Below are positions 16,944 through 26,028 of a DNA stretch of 64,000 bases, in pieces. The stretch spans positions 27,331 through 91,330 of the forward strand of contig NZ_AZDI01000006.1 of assembly GCF_001434695.1 (NCBI RefSeq). Reading direction: 5' to 3'. The position numbers and the translations under genes are program-made. This stretch comes from Dellaglioa algida DSM 15638 (GTDB lineage Bacteria; Bacillota; Bacilli; Lactobacillales; Lactobacillaceae). The notes beneath the pieces are model-generated. The model had not been told where the DNA came from. It did no database searches and worked only from the letters and a program-made list of their open reading frames with translations. Each line of letters opens with the position of its first letter. The first letter of the stretch is position 1.

Positions 16944-19577
16944 TTATTTAATTGGCATAATACCGTAGGTTCTAATTTCCCCAGGTCTAAAACTCGATAA
17001 TTCAATGGTATTAACCTTTGACTCAATGAATTTTTTGACTTTACCGTTCAGATCAAGTTCTGCAATATTGCATGCGACTTCTAATGCAATACGACCTGGC
17101 TTTTCAATTAAATCATCTGTTGGATTATAAAGACGTAGTTCATAACCGGCTTTATCGTCTGAGATTGAAAAACTACTTATTACCACTTCTAAATTTTCAA
17201 CGGACATAATTTGGCTATGAATAACACTCGATGAAGTTGGATTCATCATAAAATATTGTAGAGGAGTAGTGAAGCGATTTATTATCTGATTTTGGTAGAA
17301 AAGGTTATTTTGGCTTAGTTGACGATGTTTATTTTGAAGTTCAATCGGATTAAACTTTGATTCAATAACTAAACCACCTTCAAATGATAATTCTTGATTT
17401 AATTGACTGTCCGGAGTTGGAACTATTTTTGTTTGTAAACCAGATGCATCCGATGGACGACGCATTAGGTCGGGTCTACCTAAGAAACCGACGCCTCTAA
17501 ATAACGTAATGGCCATTTTATCAAATGACTTACCTATTAATTGAAAATCTTTTGTACCAAGGGTTAGAAAAGACCAACTTGCTTTTTTATTGTGAGAATT
17601 TGCGAAATGAATCATTGGTCGCATACTTGTTGGCTCTTCATGGTAACCAATTTCATTCCAGTCTTTAAGATGTTTATCTTCAGTAGGACGAGTAATAACT
17701 CCAAATGGTGTGTCCGCATAGGAATTATCGATATCGGTTAATTGTGTATTTAGGATAAGACGCATTCGATGATCAAAAACTGAGTTATCAATCTTAAGAT
17801 TAAAATTAATTATATTTGAGTTCTGAATTAATTTGAGTGTTAATTGGTAATTAACTTTTCCGGTTTTATTTTTTAAAGCGCGTTCGCTTAGATTCATTGG
17901 CAAATCCCATGAACCGTTAATGGACATTATTTGATTGAAATATCCTGACTTGAAGGTGACTGAATTAGTATCTGAAAAGTTTAAGTCTAATATCCAATCT
18001 TTGAATGCTGGAGAATAATCGTACGTATCTCCCTCATCGCCACTATCTTCAAACGTTATGAAATTGGAGTAAGAATTATTATTAAATTTTGTAATAAGAG
18101 TTAATTGGTTGTTTTCGAAATAAATTTTATAAAAATCATTTTGAATATCGTTAGATAGTTGTAATTCGTTTGCAGGTTTATTTGATTGGGTTGATTGAAA
18201 ATAATAGCCAGTCCAATCAGTTGCTAATATTGTTGTTTTAAAAGAAATTTTAGTTATAAAGTAAAAATCGTTGGTCATTTCCTCGGTATTACGGCGTAAA
18301 ACAGCAGCATTTTCTTTTCTTTGATAGATAATGTCAAAAGGAACGTTGGCGCCGTCAATTGTTGATATTGTAAAATGTGCATTGAGTGTACTAACCTCGA
18401 ATTCTCTGACCTCACTGACTGTTACTGGAAGAGGATTCCATGCAAATAAGTCAGGTTGGTTTTTTTCTGTAATTGAAATGCTCAGTTTCCTCAGCAGATA
18501 ACTCTTTAATGAAATGGATAATTGGTCCGCCGATATACCACGATGTAAAATATCTTGATTAGTTTTATCACTGTTACAACCACCGGAACTATCATGAGCT
18601 TGACCGCGAGCAATTGTTTTCCAGATGTTATCGACTAATCCTTGCTTTTCAGGAATGCCTTGATGTGTAGCTATTGCCATTAGCGGTTCGACTTCATAGG
18701 TCATTCGTCGTTCTAACCGATCGTAAAGTTGTTTCAAATCATAACGAGAAGAGTAGATACCACGATGTATTTTAGAATCCGATGGATCGATAAATTCCCC
18801 ATTAAAAGTGGGTAAATTAGGTTCTTCAGCTAGCGAAGTGAAGAATTTTGGATAGGTGCTTTCCTTAATAATAAAGTTTGATTCTGAAAGGATGTTATTT
18901 GCAACTTCAAGTCTATCTTTTAATTTATGATCGATGGCTCTTTGATCGCCACCAACTGGTAGAGCAAGACTATTAGAAGCTGTATTAGTTGTAATTTTTT
19001 CCGATAAGTTAAGGAAATCGTCGTTCTCTACTAGATCTACGCCAGCATAATATCCGTTTTTAATATTAGCAACTAATACCTTTGAGGAGTCATTACTTGT
19101 CCAATAGAAGTAACGCGAATCATTATCAGAGGGGAATCCACGCCAGAAAACGGCGCTATCGATACCAAAACCATTATATATTTTTGGCATGTCTTGACCT
19201 TGACCAAAAGAGTCAGGAAGATATCCAACTTTCATGACTCCACCTAAATCATCAGCTAACTTCGAACCAATCCTAATATTACGAACAATCGATTCACCTG
19301 ATGTGACCATTTCATCAATTTGAGTATACCAAGGTCCAATAAGTAATCGTCCAGCAGTAACGTATTTTTTAATAAGAATTTCTTTTCCTGGCGATGTCTC
19401 CAGGTAATCATCAATAATTGACATTTGTCCGTCTAATAGGTAATAATCTAATTCATTTTTATTTAATGCTTCAAAAACTTCATCCATGTGGAAAGCAAAT
19501 TGAACTCGAGCTTCTTGACGAGTAAAATACCATTCAAAATCCCAATGAGTATGAGCAATTGCGTGAATTTTTTTCAA
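16944..19577 (-). CDS. GH38 alpha-mannosidase
   Basis: An 877-residue zinc-dependent alpha-mannosidase. The N-terminal metal motif HTHWD (His11, Asp13) and the nucleophile region GYLPDSFGQG (Asp near residue 122) are intact. An Arg/His-rich middle (ARGQAHDSSGGCNSD) gives the further zinc His, followed by the large C-terminal beta domains normal for this family. No signal peptide is seen, so it is intracellular. I start at the TTG at 19577. An upstream GTG three codons earlier overlaps the AAGAGGTG ribosome site, which is correctly spaced for the TTG. Bacterial relatives include streptococcal alpha-1,3-mannosidase and E. coli MngB, so the substrate may be a free or a phosphorylated mannoside. 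Confidence 0.93.
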   Translation of the reverse strand: MKKIHAIAHTHWDFEWYFTRQEARVQFAFHMDEVFEALNKNELDYYLLDGQMSIIDDYLETSPGKEILIKKYVTAGRLLIGPWYTQIDEMVTSGESIVRNIRIGSKLADDLGGVMKVGYLPDSFGQGQDMPKIYNGFGIDSAVFWRGFPSDNDSRYFYWTSNDSSKVLVANIKNGYYAGVDLVENDDFLNLSEKITTNTASNSLALPVGGDQRAIDHKLKDRLEVANNILSESNFIIKESTYPKFFTSLAEEPNLPTFNGEFIDPSDSKIHRGIYSSRYDLKQLYDRLERRMTYEVEPLMAIATHQGIPEKQGLVDNIWKTIARGQAHDSSGGCNSDKTNQDILHRGISADQLSISLKSYLLRKLSISITEKNQPDLFAWNPLPVTVSEVREFEVSTLNAHFTISTIDGANVPFDIIYQRKENAAVLRRNTEEMTNDFYFITKISFKTTILATDWTGYYFQSTQSNKPANELQLSNDIQNDFYKIYFENNQLTLITKFNNNSYSNFITFEDSGDEGDTYDYSPAFKDWILDLNFSDTNSVTFKSGYFNQIMSINGSWDLPMNLSERALKNKTGKVNYQLTLKLIQNSNIINFNLKIDNSVFDHRMRLILNTQLTDIDNSYADTPFGVITRPTEDKHLKDWNEIGYHEEPTSMRPMIHFANSHNKKASWSFLTLGTKDFQLIGKSFDKMAITLFRGVGFLGRPDLMRRPSDASGLQTKIVPTPDSQLNQELSFEGGLVIESKFNPIELQNKHRQLSQNNLFYQNQIINRFTTPLQYFMMNPTSSSVIHSQIMSVENLEVVISSFSISDDKAGYELRLYNPTDDLIEKPGRIALEVACNIAELDLNGKVKKFIESKVNTIELSSFRPGEIRTYGIMPIK

Positions 19578-19607
19578 AGGAAACACCTCTTATTTTCTTA
19601 AATGTAG

Positions 19608-20957
19608 TTATTCAGTAATCGTATTTGGTTCCATTTTTTTTGCTTCTGCACGTTCGTGACGTTGATTAATAATGACGAATGGCGCATATAATGCGGTATC
19701 GAGAACGACTAAAACGGCAGTTAAGACTACAGGGCTTAAGTGAAATGCACCTAGTACCCACGTGCTAATAAAAATAGGTTCATTACCGGAATTTAGAACA
19801 ACAAGTGGTACAACCCAACCGATTGATGTTACGACATAAGCGATAATTGCGTTCGTAACGGGAACAACTATCCATGGAATAAACATTAATGGATTTAAAA
19901 CGATAGGTAACCCAAAAATAACAGGTTCATTGATACCAAAACAACTAGGGATAAAACCTAGTTTTGCCACTTCTCGTTCCTTTTCCCCTTTATTTGTGAA
20001 AATTAACATTGCAATAATTAATCCAAATGTTGCACCGGAACCGCCAATCATAGCGTAGACGTTTGTCATTGTATTAGGTGAAATTGAAATATCCGCAAAA
20101 CTTTGAGTTTCAGCAAATTTTGCAACATTTTTGAGAAAAAGTGGTAACCAAAATGCAGATATAACACCCCAAACGATGTTAAAGCCATGTAAGCCAAGGA
20201 ACCAAAGAATCTGTTCCAATAAAATAACAATAATAATAGCAGGTAGTCCAACACCAACGCTTAACATGGGTGATATAACAATATCCGCGATCATTTGAAC
20301 CAATGAAACGTAACCAAGTGATTGAATTAAAATTCTAACTACTCCAAAGATAATTAATACTTCAGAAATTGGGATTAATGAGAAAAATGAATCAAAAACA
20401 TTTTGTGGAACGTTGCCTGGCATCTTGATAGTAAATTTACTTCTCGCGAAGCGAGCAAATAGTGATACGGCAAGCATCCCGACAATTAAAGCCGTAAACA
20501 TTCCTTCATAACTAAAAAATGAGGTGGAAAATCCTTCAACAATTTTTGCTTTTCCATCCAAAAAGTTAACATTGTTTGGTATCATAACGAAGTATGCCGC
20601 GAATGCTAACAATGTTGCAATGATTGGATTCAAGCCTTTATTTTTTTCGTCTTTTTTTAATTCCATTGCGTACGAGTATGCCGATGAGAAAACAACAATT
20701 AATGCGACGATACCAAGGGTTGCGGTACCAATATAACCAAATAAATCGCTAATGCTTGTTAAAATAACATTATGAATATTTTTTGCTTTGATTAATGCGT
20801 CGAGTTCCATTTTAATTAAGTTGGAGAATGATCCGACAACGGTAAAGGGAATGGTTCTAACGAACGCATTCTTAATCGCCTGCAAAATGGTATTTTTTTC
20901 TACCCATGCAGAAACTTTTAAGAGTGGTTCTTGAATCTTTTCTAAGTTAAAATGCAT
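19608..20957 (-). CDS. PTS EIIC permease, lactose/cellobiose family
   Basis: A 449-residue integral membrane EIIC with about ten helices. The sugar-site signature GINEPVIFGLPIVLNP, preceded by KLGFIPSCF, and the loop GLHGFNIVWG mark the Lac/Cel (CelB-like) family. It stands alone: no EIIA or EIIB is encoded nearby, so it must borrow these from another locus. It is first in the operon with the two mannosidases, which points to a mannose-containing oligosaccharide as cargo. That is unusual for this family and is inference. AAAGGAG precedes the ATG. Confidence 0.9.
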   Translation of the reverse strand: MHFNLEKIQEPLLKVSAWVEKNTILQAIKNAFVRTIPFTVVGSFSNLIKMELDALIKAKNIHNVILTSISDLFGYIGTATLGIVALIVVFSSAYSYAMELKKDEKNKGLNPIIATLLAFAAYFVMIPNNVNFLDGKAKIVEGFSTSFFSYEGMFTALIVGMLAVSLFARFARSKFTIKMPGNVPQNVFDSFFSLIPISEVLIIFGVVRILIQSLGYVSLVQMIADIVISPMLSVGVGLPAIIIVILLEQILWFLGLHGFNIVWGVISAFWLPLFLKNVAKFAETQSFADISISPNTMTNVYAMIGGSGATFGLIIAMLIFTNKGEKEREVAKLGFIPSCFGINEPVIFGLPIVLNPLMFIPWIVVPVTNAIIAYVVTSIGWVVPLVVLNSGNEPIFISTWVLGAFHLSPVVLTAVLVVLDTALYAPFVIINQRHERAEAKKMEPNTITE

Positions 20958-20984
20958 AATAAAAATCTCCTTTTATTTCGTCTT

Positions 20985-20998
20985 AGGAAGCGCTTTCC
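20985..20998 (-). promoter_or_regulatory. cre site at the mannosidase operon start
   Basis: On the reverse strand GGAAAGCGCTTCCT matches the CcpA consensus TGWAARCGYTWNCW at 13 of 14 positions. It covers about +1 to +15 of the predicted EIIC transcript, a position that gives road-block repression. Confidence 0.8.
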
Positions 20999-21006
20999 AT
21001 AAATAG

Positions 21007-21035
21007 AGTATAACCATTAACATATAATTTGTAAA
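21007..21035 (-). promoter_or_regulatory. Promoter of the EIIC-GH38-GH125 operon
   Basis: On the reverse strand TTTACA (21030-21035), a 17-base spacer and TATACT (21007-21012), five of six matches in each box. The -35 lies inside one arm of the inverted repeat 21026-21066. Confidence 0.85.
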
Positions 21036-21066
21036 TACATATTTTAATTAAAAACGTTTACAAATT
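21026..21066. promoter_or_regulatory. Divergent operator: perfect 10-bp inverted repeat
   Basis: AATTTGTAAA (21026-21035) and TTTACAAATT (21057-21066) are perfect inverted arms separated by 21 bases. Each arm supplies the TTTACA -35 of one of the two divergent promoters. Likely the site of the adjacent GntR/UTRA regulator. A second cre-like match (TAAAAACGTTTACA, 21049-21062, 13 of 14) overlaps the right arm. Confidence 0.7.
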
Positions 21067-21083
21067 ATTTAATTTAGTATAAT
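21057..21083 (+). promoter_or_regulatory. Promoter of the GntR/UTRA regulator
   Basis: TTTACA (21057-21062) and a perfect TATAAT (21078-21083), with a short 15-base spacer. The -35 is in the right arm of the inverted repeat, so the regulator probably controls itself. Confidence 0.65.
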
Positions 21084-21118
21084 ATGTATATACAATAATA
21101 AAGAAATGAGGTAGACAA

Positions 21119-21838
21119 ATGTATAGGTATCGAGAAATATATTCAGATATCAAGCGAGATATATTAACAAATCATTATCGTGCGGGTTCCTTGCTGCCAA
21201 CTCAAGAAATATTAACTGAAAAATACGAAGTTTCTAGGCTGACGTTAAAAAAGTCTTTAAATTTATTGATCGACGAAGGATTAGTCTATAGCAAACAGGG
21301 TTCAGGAACGTATGTCCGCCCTAGGATGGATACTCAGTCGACCGAGATGCTTCCTTTAGATTTGCCGATTGGAGTAACCTACTCACATAGGGATCAAAAA
21401 ATAACTAGCAGGTTATTGTACTTTAACGCACGATTACCGACCGAGTTAGAACGAAAAAATTTACAAATCTTATCCAATGATCCAGTTTATGAAATTAAAC
21501 GGATCCGTTTAATTAATAATCAGGTGTACAGTTTTGAACATTCTGTGATGCCGGTTTCAGTTGCACCAATTAATGAAAAAATATTATCTGGATCTGTGTA
21601 TGATTATTTAGGTAGTTACGCAAAAATACAGTTAACGGATGCGCGGAGAGTCGTTTACGCGGAACCGGCAAGTGAAGAAACGAGCCAAGCTTTGGAAGTG
21701 GATATGAATAGCCCAATCTTTGTGATAGATCAAATAGCTTACGATCAAAAAGGGCGCGCTTTTGAGTATTCAACATCGAGATTTGTGAGTAATCATAATA
21801 AATTTGTACTTGATGTGCACTTATCTAAAATGGATTGA
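21119..21838 (+). CDS. GntR-family regulator with UTRA domain (HutC type)
   Basis: A 239-residue regulator. The N-terminal winged helix (YRYREIYSDIKRDIL, then LPTQEILTEKYEVSRLTLKKSLNLLIDEGLVY) is followed by a UTRA ligand-binding domain (about 85-239), with the usual PVYEIKRIRLINNQ and a closing FEYSTSRFVSNHNKFVL. UTRA domains commonly bind phosphorylated sugars. It diverges from the EIIC/mannosidase operon and shares its operator, so it should be that operon's specific regulator. GAGGT (21108-21112) is six bases before the ATG. Confidence 0.93.
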   Translation: MYRYREIYSDIKRDILTNHYRAGSLLPTQEILTEKYEVSRLTLKKSLNLLIDEGLVYSKQGSGTYVRPRMDTQSTEMLPLDLPIGVTYSHRDQKITSRLLYFNARLPTELERKNLQILSNDPVYEIKRIRLINNQVYSFEHSVMPVSVAPINEKILSGSVYDYLGSYAKIQLTDARRVVYAEPASEETSQALEVDMNSPIFVIDQIAYDQKGRAFEYSTSRFVSNHNKFVLDVHLSKMD

Positions 21839-21842
21839 TTTA

Positions 21843-21925
21843 TCAAATGTTTTCTAAAATCGTTTTTAGTCCTTGTAAATTAAATACGTGCTAGGCAATA
21901 GAAGTGAGTGATATATTGAAGTAAT
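21843..21925 (-). pseudogene. Decayed 3' end of an SRPBCC gene
   Basis: Read on the reverse strand it gives IA-stop-HVF--NLQGLKTILENI-stop, which matches IAKHAFNSNLQGLKKVIEIN at the end of the intact SRPBCC gene at 22475. The two DNA segments (21851-21881 and 22483-22513) agree at about 27 of 31 bases. It has an in-frame stop and a six-base deletion and has lost everything upstream. It is therefore a remnant of a second copy. Confidence 0.75.
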
Positions 21926-21951
21926 TTATGATCTTTGTGCTAAATATATAG

Positions 21952-22397
21952 GACGTCAACAGCACAGGAGTGAAAAATCCTTATTTATCTATGACAGATT
22001 GGGGTTGGTAAGTTGATTCTAAAGGCCTGTAAATTCCATTGATTTATTTATATGATAGATATGGTAAACCACTGTGGATTATTTAAAACGGACTAGGCAA
22101 TAATGATAAAGTTGAATCAGATGGTTCGATTCAAGATGATTATCAAATTGAGTATTTCCGTAATCATTTTCAGTCAATCTCTGATGCCATTGAAGATGGG
22201 GTTGGCGTTCGAGGCTACGCATCATGGGGATGAATTGATCTAGTTAGTGCCCCGACATCACAAAGGAGTAAAAGATATAGGTTCATTTAGGTAGATTTAG
22301 ATGACTATAACCAAGATACATATTAAAACGAACGAAGAAGAAATCATTCAATTTGTATCGTGATGTTATAAAATCAAATGGGTCTAAATTAGCATAA
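21952..22397 (+). pseudogene. Decayed C-terminal end of a GH1 6-phospho-beta-glucosidase
   Basis: One frame reads VKNPYLSMTDWGW, KGL, LYDRYGKPLWII, NGLGNNDKVESDGSIQDDY, GVRGYASWG, IDLVSAPTSQRSKRY and VDLDDYNQ. These are the ordered landmarks of the GH1 phospho-beta-glucosidase C-terminal third. It is broken by TAA or other stops at 22009, 22030, 22084, 22231, 22288 and 22324. A frameshift follows, after which KKSFNLYRDVIKSNGSKLA ends at the TAA 22395-22397. The stop at 22084 replaces the Glu of the catalytic ENG motif. The first two thirds of the gene are gone. This occupies nearly all of the otherwise gene-free stretch 21839-22474. Confidence 0.88.
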
Positions 22398-22400
22398 ATA

Positions 22401-22425
22401 ACTTTATTTTTATAAACTGTCATTT
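22401..22425 (+). repeat. 25-bp direct repeat, left copy
   Basis: ACTTTATTTTTATAAACTGT plus CATTT. The right copy at 23902-23926 differs at one base. The pair brackets the SRPBCC and XRE-TPR genes. Confidence 0.7.
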
Positions 22426-22436
22426 GAATGGCAATA

Positions 22437-22476
22437 AAATAAAAGGACAACTCTGAAGTGAGTTGTCCTTTTATTT
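22437..22476 (-). terminator. Terminator of the SRPBCC gene
   Basis: A 17-bp perfect stem (22437-22453 with 22460-22476), a 6-base loop and A/T-rich flanks. It overlaps the stop codon of the reverse gene and can also work for the plus strand. Confidence 0.88.
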
Positions 22477-22891
22477 AATTAATTTCTATAACTTTTTTTA
22501 GTCCTTGTAAATTTGAATTAAAAGCATGTTTAGCAATTGGGGTAAGTAATTTTAAGGGTAAATGTGAATGATTATTTGGAGATAGGTAAAAACATTCTTC
22601 GACTAATGTTTTAGTGTCATTGCTTGTTAAAATAAAACTTAATGTATATTCGAGTTTACCGCCTGTACTTTGATAGGAGATTGTATCATTTTCAGTACTA
22701 ATAGAGAGTTGTTCATTTTTATTTAAAGCAGAATCTGTTCTGCGAATATTAAATTTTTGGTCATCGAGCGGATCAACCTGAATAATATCTGGAACCCATT
22801 TGAGTAAAAATTTTGGATTTTGTAAAAGTAGAGCAATTGTTTCTTTACTTGATTCAATTGAAATAGTATTTGAAAATAGTAATTCATTCAT
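22475..22891 (-). CDS. SRPBCC-fold (START/polyketide cyclase-like) protein
   Basis: A 138-residue single-domain protein of the SRPBCC type, starting FSNTISIESSKETIALLLQNP. It has the strand/helix pattern of ligand-binding helix-grip proteins and ends in a long helix (LPLKLLTPIAKHAFNSNLQGLKKVIEI). Ligand and role are unknown. AAAGGAGG lies ten bases before the ATG. It is 77 bases downstream of, and in the same direction as, the XRE-TPR gene, so the regulator and this gene are probably one unit. A decayed second copy of its 3' end lies at 21843-21925. Confidence 0.7.
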   Translation of the reverse strand: MNELLFSNTISIESSKETIALLLQNPKFLLKWVPDIIQVDPLDDQKFNIRRTDSALNKNEQLSISTENDTISYQSTGGKLEYTLSFILTSNDTKTLVEECFYLSPNNHSHLPLKLLTPIAKHAFNSNLQGLKKVIEIN

Positions 22892-22968
22892 AAATTGAAG
22901 CCTCCTTTTATTTGATGGCTTCAGTCTATCTAATCTATAAAGAAATTTAAAATCAGTATTCTGATATT

Positions 22969-23790
22969 TTATATGTTTTTATAGATTTTTTCGCTAAAAA
23001 GATTAGTTAATAATTTTTGATTTTGAGTGGCTTCTAAAAGTTTGTCGTCATCTTCAGATTTTTTTGCAATTTGTGCCATTAAATAAAAGGAATTTGCTAG
23101 CATATAATGCGAGTTATGTTCAGTGGCGAAGGTAATAGTCTTGTCTATCCAATTAAGGGATGTAGTATAATCAGCGAGTTCAAAATAAATGAGTGACGTT
23201 AAGTAAAATAAAATATTTTGATTTTCTTCATAAAATAAGTTAGCAAAATTTTCAAAAGTTTGGTCAATGTAGGTTTGAGTTGTCGTTTTAAGGTGATGTT
23301 TTGCGTAGATAAAAGCTAAAAAAATGGTTCCAAGTCTGGAAAGTGTACCTTGAAGACTATTTTTGCCAGAAGCAAGAGATAGTTTGATGGCTTTTTCAGC
23401 ATTAGCAGTGTTAGTTTCAGTATGCAGGGAGGCAACGCCAACATAGTAATAGTAGGCTTGTAGTTGTTTGTCTGTTTTTAAGTCATCAATGATTGATTTC
23501 TCATTGAGAAACTGAAGTAATTCATTGTAGCAATGTTGATTACATAATCTATCAACGCGATTATTAAATTGAGTTTCTGAACTAATATCAAAATTTTTTA
23601 AAAGGCTTATTTGATCTAAATCAATAGACAGTTTTTGGCATAAATGAATTAATAGTTGCGCATTAGGCATATACTTATTCGTCTCAATGGCACTAAGCAT
23701 AGATTGTGCACAAATATCCTGGGAAACTTCTTTTTGAGTTAAATGTTGTTTCTTGCGAGTTTCTTTTAAAATTGAGCCTATTGTAATCAA
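22969..23790 (-). CDS. XRE-family regulator with TPR-like C-terminus
   Basis: A 273-residue protein. The N-terminal helix-turn-helix (IGSILKETRKKQHLTQKEVSQDICAQSMLSAIETNKYMPN, about residues 4-43) is followed by some 200 helical residues arranged as tetratricopeptide-like pairs. That layout is typical of PlcR/Rgg-like (RRNPP) regulators that sense short peptides. I start at TTG 23790, eight bases after AGAAGG; the GTG three codons earlier is inside the ribosome site. No pheromone gene is obvious next to it. The SRPBCC gene behind it is the likely partner or target. Confidence 0.78.
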   Translation of the reverse strand: MITIGSILKETRKKQHLTQKEVSQDICAQSMLSAIETNKYMPNAQLLIHLCQKLSIDLDQISLLKNFDISSETQFNNRVDRLCNQHCYNELLQFLNEKSIIDDLKTDKQLQAYYYYVGVASLHTETNTANAEKAIKLSLASGKNSLQGTLSRLGTIFLAFIYAKHHLKTTTQTYIDQTFENFANLFYEENQNILFYLTSLIYFELADYTTSLNWIDKTITFATEHNSHYMLANSFYLMAQIAKKSEDDDKLLEATQNQKLLTNLFSEKIYKNI

Positions 23791-23901
23791 GACAATCACC
23801 TTCTTTTAATTATTTGTAAAAATAGATTGGATAAGACGATTAATTGGGAAATGTTACAGTTAACTTATCATAATTTAGATATAGCCGAAAGGTTATAAAG
23901 T

Positions 23902-23926
23902 ACTTTATTTTTATAAACTATCATTT
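23902..23926 (+). repeat. 25-bp direct repeat, right copy
   Basis: Matches 22401-22425 at 24 of 25 positions. It lies in the intergenic region between the XRE regulator and the orphan membrane protein gene, where no other convincing promoter pair was found. Confidence 0.7.
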
Positions 23927-24010
23927 TTCAAGCGCGCCGAGTACAATTAGGCTGTTAGGTGGTTATTAAAACTTAAATAAATCCGAAAACTTAGTGAGAG
24001 GGGAAACAAT

Positions 24011-24853
24011 ATGCGCGCAGAATTTCAAAGTGAAATCAATAAAACAGGTAGTCGGGATAATCACAAAGGGTTGAACGGCTGGTTGGCATTCTTCTTAACA
24101 CTTAGCTTAATCGTATTATTTGTGACGAGTGTTTTAAGAATGACTGTGTTAAATCAAAAATATACGGAAGATAGAGTCTTGACGGACACGAGTGTAAGTT
24201 TAGTGACTAGGGAGATGAACGATGCAATATCAAATATTGCGACATTAAATAACGTACCAGCGTCAATTGTCAAAGATGCGTTAACGGATCAACAAGTTGA
24301 TGACATCGCAAAAGCGAGTCTCGGTAATATCTACACGGGTAAAGAAAAAGTAATCAATCCAACAGAGATAACAAATCAAGTTGCTAGTAACATTTCGAAA
24401 AAGGTAAACACGTCAAACGCGACGGATAATGCTGAAGCAGACAGCCTTGTTGCAACTTTTAAAAGTAATTTGAATGAGTATTTAACGAATAATGTTCAAA
24501 ATTCGTACTTATCAAAAATTTCCTCAACGGTTAGTTCGATAAAATCGACAGTGCAGTCTTTCTTTTTATATAGTTTAATTGTCTCAGTTGTACTTACGTT
24601 ACTTTTACTAGTTGTTAATCGTGCGTTTTTTATACCGCTTAAATATATAGGATCTAGTGCCATCTGGAGTGGTATTTTAATTGCTGTGGGCTCGGCACTT
24701 GCATTATACACCGGGTTAATCAGCATTGTATCTAGTAGGGCAGCCGTTTTTACAGGCATCGTAAGTTCATATATTAATGACACTCTTAATACAATGCTAG
24801 TTGGAAGTTTGATGATGGTTGTCGTCGGTTTAGTATTCTGGTTAATTGGTCGT

Positions 24854-24868
<15 letters not shown>
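24011..24868 (+). CDS. Orphan membrane protein with an external Asn/Thr/Ser-rich domain
   Basis: A 285-residue protein of no recognised family. A short cytoplasmic N-terminus is followed by a membrane helix at about 25-46. A polar, helical, presumably extracellular region of about 130 residues (rich in Asn, Thr, Ser and Asp) comes next, and then three helices at about 183-204, 214-236 and 258-280. GAGAGGGG precedes the ATG. It lies alone between a divergent regulator and convergent galR. Its last five residues, RNSSK, are the same as those of GalR because both stops lie in one long palindrome. Confidence 0.6.
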
Positions 24869-25922
<1,054 letters not shown>

Positions 25923-25968
25923 TTATGTTTATTAGTTTACCATAATAAAAATAATTGAGTGAAAAAGA

Positions 25969-25997
25969 TTGTAATTTTAGTAAATATTTAGTAAAAT
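25969..25997 (+). promoter_or_regulatory. galKT promoter with near-palindromic GalR operator
   Basis: TTGTAA (25969-25974), a 17-base spacer and TAAAAT (25992-25997). The bases 25975-25996 form TTTTAGTAAAT then ATTTAGTAAAA, a 22-bp palindrome with one mismatched pair, covering the spacer and the -10. Binding there would block RNA polymerase. Confidence 0.75.
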
Positions 25998-26010
25998 GAA
26001 AGCGGTTAAT
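25997..26010 (+). promoter_or_regulatory. cre-like site downstream of the gal promoter
   Basis: TGAAAGCGGTTAAT matches the CcpA consensus at 12 of 14 positions and spans the predicted transcription start, so glucose repression of galKT is likely. Confidence 0.6.
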
Positions 26011-26028
26011 AAATTGGAGGAAAATATA

